Positions 5,899 through 8,090 of a DNA stretch of 8,090 bases are shown one piece after another. A model generated the notes under the pieces. That model saw only the letters and a list, made by a program, of their open reading frames with translations. It did no database searches and was not told the origin of the DNA. The DNA comes from Natrialbaceae archaeon B1-Br10_E2g27 (GTDB lineage: Archaea; Halobacteriota; Halobacteria; Halobacteriales; Natrialbaceae). The translations under genes and the position numbers were made by a program. How positions within the stretch are numbered: position 1 is the first letter of the stretch; every line of letters starts with the position of its first letter. The stretch spans positions 1 to 8,090 of the forward strand of contig LKMM01000103.1 in the NCBI GenBank assembly GCA_001563885.1, in the 5' to 3' direction.

Positions 5899-5911
5899 GC
5901 CACGCCGTGGC
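5899..5911. promoter_or_regulatory. Short palindrome before the thioredoxin-like promoter
   Basis: GCCACG-C-CGTGGC is a perfect 6+1+6 palindrome ending 15 bases before the TATA-like box at 5927. Its position suits a regulator site next to the TFB-recognition element. In G/C-rich DNA such short palindromes also arise by chance, so this is only a candidate. Confidence 0.25.
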
Positions 5912-5926
5912 GGATCATCGGGGTGG

Positions 5927-5936
5927 TTAAATTATT
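5927..5936 (+). promoter_or_regulatory. TATA box of the thioredoxin-like gene
   Basis: TTAAATTATT is the most A/T-rich run in this neighbourhood and is centred about 25 bases before the ATG at 5956. This predicts initiation at or next to the start codon and thus a leaderless mRNA. It also argues against the upstream in-frame GTG at 5923, which would precede the promoter itself. Confidence 0.65.
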
Positions 5937-5955
5937 CGCCAACAAACCACGTCCT

Positions 5956-6330
5956 ATGACTCTCGAGACGATGCAACCGAACCCCGCCTGGGACGCCGCC
6001 TCCTACGAGGACGCAGTCGACATCCTCGAAGCGCACAGCGACGAGGTCGTCTACAGGGTGTGGGGCGGTGACTGGTGTAAAGACTGCCGAAAACTGCTGC
6101 CCGACCTTGGTGCGGCACTCGAGGCGGCAGGTGTCCCCAACGAGCGAATCGAAGAGATCGCCGTCGATCAGGACAAACAGGGTCCTGGCGTCGACGAGTA
6201 CGGTATCGAGTACATCCCGACGGTCGTCGTCGAGACCGACGACGGAGAGGAACTGACTCGCTTCGTCGAGGAAGAAACTCTCCCACCAGCGATCTGGCTT
6301 GCCGACCAACTCGAGTCGGCCCTCGAGTGA
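5956..6330 (+). CDS. Thioredoxin-family protein with WCKDC active site
   Basis: The 124-residue soluble protein has a thioredoxin fold. The redox motif is WCKDC at residues 40-44 (C41, C44), preceded by YRVWGGD in the position of the first core strand, and the cis-proline loop is YIPTVVV with P88. DQDKQGPGVDEYGIEYIP corresponds to the usual VDxDxxxxLAxxYGVxxxP segment. Two cysteines spaced CxxC imply thiol-disulfide exchange, but the KD pair differs from the GP of classical thioredoxins, so substrates may differ. There is no signal peptide, so it acts in the cytoplasm. I chose the ATG at 5956 because a TATA box lies 25 bases upstream. An in-frame GTG at 5923 would add 11 residues but overlaps that box. 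The gene lies alone between two intergenic regions; a link to the nearby cysK is possible but unproven. Confidence 0.88.
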   Translation: MTLETMQPNPAWDAASYEDAVDILEAHSDEVVYRVWGGDWCKDCRKLLPDLGAALEAAGVPNERIEEIAVDQDKQGPGVDEYGIEYIPTVVVETDDGEELTRFVEEETLPPAIWLADQLESALE

Positions 6331-6385
6331 TACCGCCTGGCTGTGAGCATGGCCACGGAGTGGTTCGGCGACCGTCCTGGCGTTT

Positions 6386-6404
6386 CCCGCCATTTGACGG
6401 TGGG
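6386..6404 (+). other. Weak hairpin after the thioredoxin-like gene
   Basis: CCCGCC and GGTGGG can pair (six pairs, one wobble) around a 7-base loop, 55 bases after the stop codon. It may be part of the 3' untranslated region. No T-run follows, so I do not call it a terminator. Confidence 0.2.
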
Positions 6405-6489
6405 TAAGATGTCTCCGAGCCGACCGAAACACAATCGTTAATGTAACAGAGCGATGGGTTTCGGTAACCGGAGTATCTACCGCTGAACG

Positions 6490-8090
6490 GTGATCACACT
6501 GTCGACAACGACCATTGTTGGGCTGTTGTACGTTCTGGTCAGTGTTCCGCTGATCGCGATTATCTACTGGACTCTACCGTATCGAGACCGGCAGGTCGGA
6601 TTGTATTTTCTGGGGCTGGTCGGATCCGGACTCGCCTGGGCGGTCAGTTACGGAATTGGAATCGTAAGCGGCGGTGAATCGCTCTCGGCGTTGATGTTCG
6701 TCTTCAGGACGGTCTCGAGTTCGATGACTGCAGTATTTGGGGTGTTGCTTGCAGCCACCTACGCCGATATGGAGTGGCACCGGACGCCAGTGGTCTATGG
6801 ACTGGTTGCAGTCGTTCCGGTCGGGAATCTGGCCCTCGGCCTCACCAATCAGTTCCATCACCTCGTCTATACACCCGAATCGGTGCTGACTGCCACCGGG
6901 CTCTTTCTTCCGACCTTTGGACCATGGTTTCTGTTCCACGTCGTCGTCTCGTACTTTTTGCTGACGTTGGCCGTCGTCATCTTTGCACGCGAAGTTTCGA
7001 CCACCCACGGCCCGTACCGCAAACAGGCGATGATCATGTTGATCTCGGCGCTTTTGGTCTGGTTCGGAAGTGCCGTCTTCGTCACCGAGGTGTTGCCAGT
7101 TGGCCCGTTCGATCCGACGCCGTTGTTGTTGGTGCCGGTTGCATTTCTCTTTCATCGGGCACTGTTCGAGTTCGATCTGTTCGAACTCTCGCCGGTTGCC
7201 AGACAGACGCTGATGGAAAGTATGACCGACGGTGCCGTTGCAGTCAACACCGATGGACGGATCATCGATCTGAACCAGCGAACCTGTACGGTCTTCGATC
7301 TCGACCGTGGAGTCATCGGTGACCCGGTCGAATCGGTGTTCGATGGCTATCCCGATTTGCTTGCATCTCTCGAGTCACCAGAAAGAGATCACGAAGTCGC
7401 CGTCGAGACGTTTGGCGACACTCGGTATTTCGACGTCAACGTCTCGCCGATCCGTGATGTAGACGGAGTGATACGCGGAACACAACTCATCCTCCGAGAC
7501 ATTACGCGACGAAAGCGTCGCGAGCGAGAACTACAGACACAGAACGAACGGCTGGATCAGTTCGCCACCGTCGTCTCTCATGACCTGCGTAACCCGTTGA
7601 TGATCGCCCAGTCGTATCTCGATTTAGTTGAGACAAAGGGGGATGACAAACACATAGAGACCGTCGCTAACTCACTCGATCGGATGGATACGATGATCGA
7701 CGAACTCCTCGCGTTAGCCCGGGTCGATTTCGATCCCGAAGATACGATCGAACTCGAACTCGAGTCACTGGTCGAAGACTCCTGGAAAACCGCACATACC
7801 GACGAGGCAACCCTCGAGACGGCGATTCCCGAAGGGATCACAGTCGAAGCCGAACCGGAGTTACTCCGGAACGTCTTCGAGAATCTGTTTCGAAATGCCA
7901 CAGAACATGCGAACACTCGAACAGAGAGCGCCGAAGACGACGAACCACCAGTTACGATCACCGTCGGCGTACTCGAGGACTCGAGCCCGGAACGTGGCTT
8001 TTTCGTCGAAGACGATGGCGATGGGATCGATCCCGCCGATCGCGAGTCGGTTTTCGAGCAAGGGTTTACCACGAGCGCCGACGGGACCGG
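6490..8090 (+). CDS. Membrane sensor histidine kinase, 7TM-PAS-HisKA-HATPase (3' end outside window)
   Basis: The frame runs from a GTG at 6490 to the window edge, giving 533 codons without a stop. Residues of about 5-222 contain seven hydrophobic segments (roughly 8-27, 36-59, 65-92, 101-118, 141-164, 177-198 and 205-222), with TNQFHHLVY at 119-127, as in the histidine-kinase 7TM sensor family. A PAS domain follows at about 240-340, starting MTDGAVAVNTDGRIIDLNQ and ending RDIT (336-339). A charged linker leads to the H box VSHDLRNP with phospho-acceptor H364, the N box with N469 (FENLFRNATEH), the G1 box EDDGDGID (507-514) and an F box VFEQGFTTS. The G2 box is just reached at the edge. A stop codon (6484) lies two codons before the GTG, so no longer start exists. 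A weak TATA-like TTAATG sits at 6438. No response regulator is visible; ligand and partner are unknown. Confidence 0.92.
   Translation, partial: MITLSTTTIVGLLYVLVSVPLIAIIYWTLPYRDRQVGLYFLGLVGSGLAWAVSYGIGIVSGGESLSALMFVFRTVSSSMTAVFGVLLAATYADMEWHRTPVVYGLVAVVPVGNLALGLTNQFHHLVYTPESVLTATGLFLPTFGPWFLFHVVVSYFLLTLAVVIFAREVSTTHGPYRKQAMIMLISALLVWFGSAVFVTEVLPVGPFDPTPLLLVPVAFLFHRALFEFDLFELSPVARQTLMESMTDGAVAVNTDGRIIDLNQRTCTVFDLDRGVIGDPVESVFDGYPDLLASLESPERDHEVAVETFGDTRYFDVNVSPIRDVDGVIRGTQLILRDITRRKRRERELQTQNERLDQFATVVSHDLRNPLMIAQSYLDLVETKGDDKHIETVANSLDRMDTMIDELLALARVDFDPEDTIELELESLVEDSWKTAHTDEATLETAIPEGITVEAEPELLRNVFENLFRNATEHANTRTESAEDDEPPVTITVGVLEDSSPERGFFVEDDGDGIDPADRESVFEQGFTTSADGT

Noticed and set aside
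6574..7155. A minus-strand open frame of 193 codons, rich in Gln, Arg and Asp
   Set aside because: It lies opposite the membrane segments of the histidine kinase, and its composition is the complement of hydrophobic codons. The kinase frame is clearly the real one.
7578..8072. A minus-strand open frame of 164 codons, very rich in serine
   Set aside because: It is antisense to the HisKA/HATPase region, whose H, N, G1 and F boxes establish the plus strand as coding.
1..8090. CRISPR array, insertion sequence, toxin-antitoxin or prophage genes
   Set aside because: No regularly spaced direct repeats, transposase, integrase or paired small toxin-like genes were seen on either strand.

Overview
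The window reads as a chromosomal segment of a haloarchaeon (class Halobacteria). The G+C content is high, the predicted proteins are strongly acidic, several genes have a TATA-like box about 25 bp before the start codon (leaderless transcripts), and the tRNA and ribosomal proteins are of archaeal type. The hexamer CTCGAG is very frequent, mostly as Leu-Glu codons. I associate this with the Natrialbales/Natrinema side of the haloarchaea, but the genus cannot be fixed from this sequence.

Layout, left to right. A minus-strand tRNA-Ala(GGC) lies at the left edge and diverges from a four-gene plus-strand operon: rps15 (uS15), a shortened RecJ/DHH-like protein, the KEOPS subunit Pcc1 and rps3ae (eS1). 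These genes abut (TAAATG) or overlap by 4 bases (ATGA, twice), and the operon ends in a hairpin followed by a T-run. Convergent to it on the minus strand is truD (tRNA pseudouridine-13 synthase). After a 336-base non-coding gap with two strong inverted repeats comes cysK (cysteine synthase), also on the minus strand. Divergent from cysK is a small unrecognised acidic ORF, then a thioredoxin-like gene with a WCxxC motif and a clear leaderless promoter. The right end holds the first 533 codons of a membrane histidine kinase (7TM sensor, PAS, HisKA, HATPase_c), cut by the window edge just after its F box.

How the genes fit together. The left half is about translation: tRNA-Ala, two small-subunit ribosomal proteins, Pcc1 (tRNA t6A modification at position 37) and TruD (tRNA pseudouridine 13). 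The RecJ-like protein in the operon keeps the first DHH-family motif but lacks a DHH triad and a C-terminal GGGH, so it may be a non-catalytic relative. The right half is housekeeping thiol and sulfur metabolism plus a sensor kinase whose signal is unknown.

I see no mobile element, CRISPR array, prophage or defence system. The observations most worth a second look are the degenerate RecJ-like protein, a perfect 15-bp inverted repeat upstream of truD, two hairpins in the rps15 leader and a palindrome over the expected cysK transcription start.
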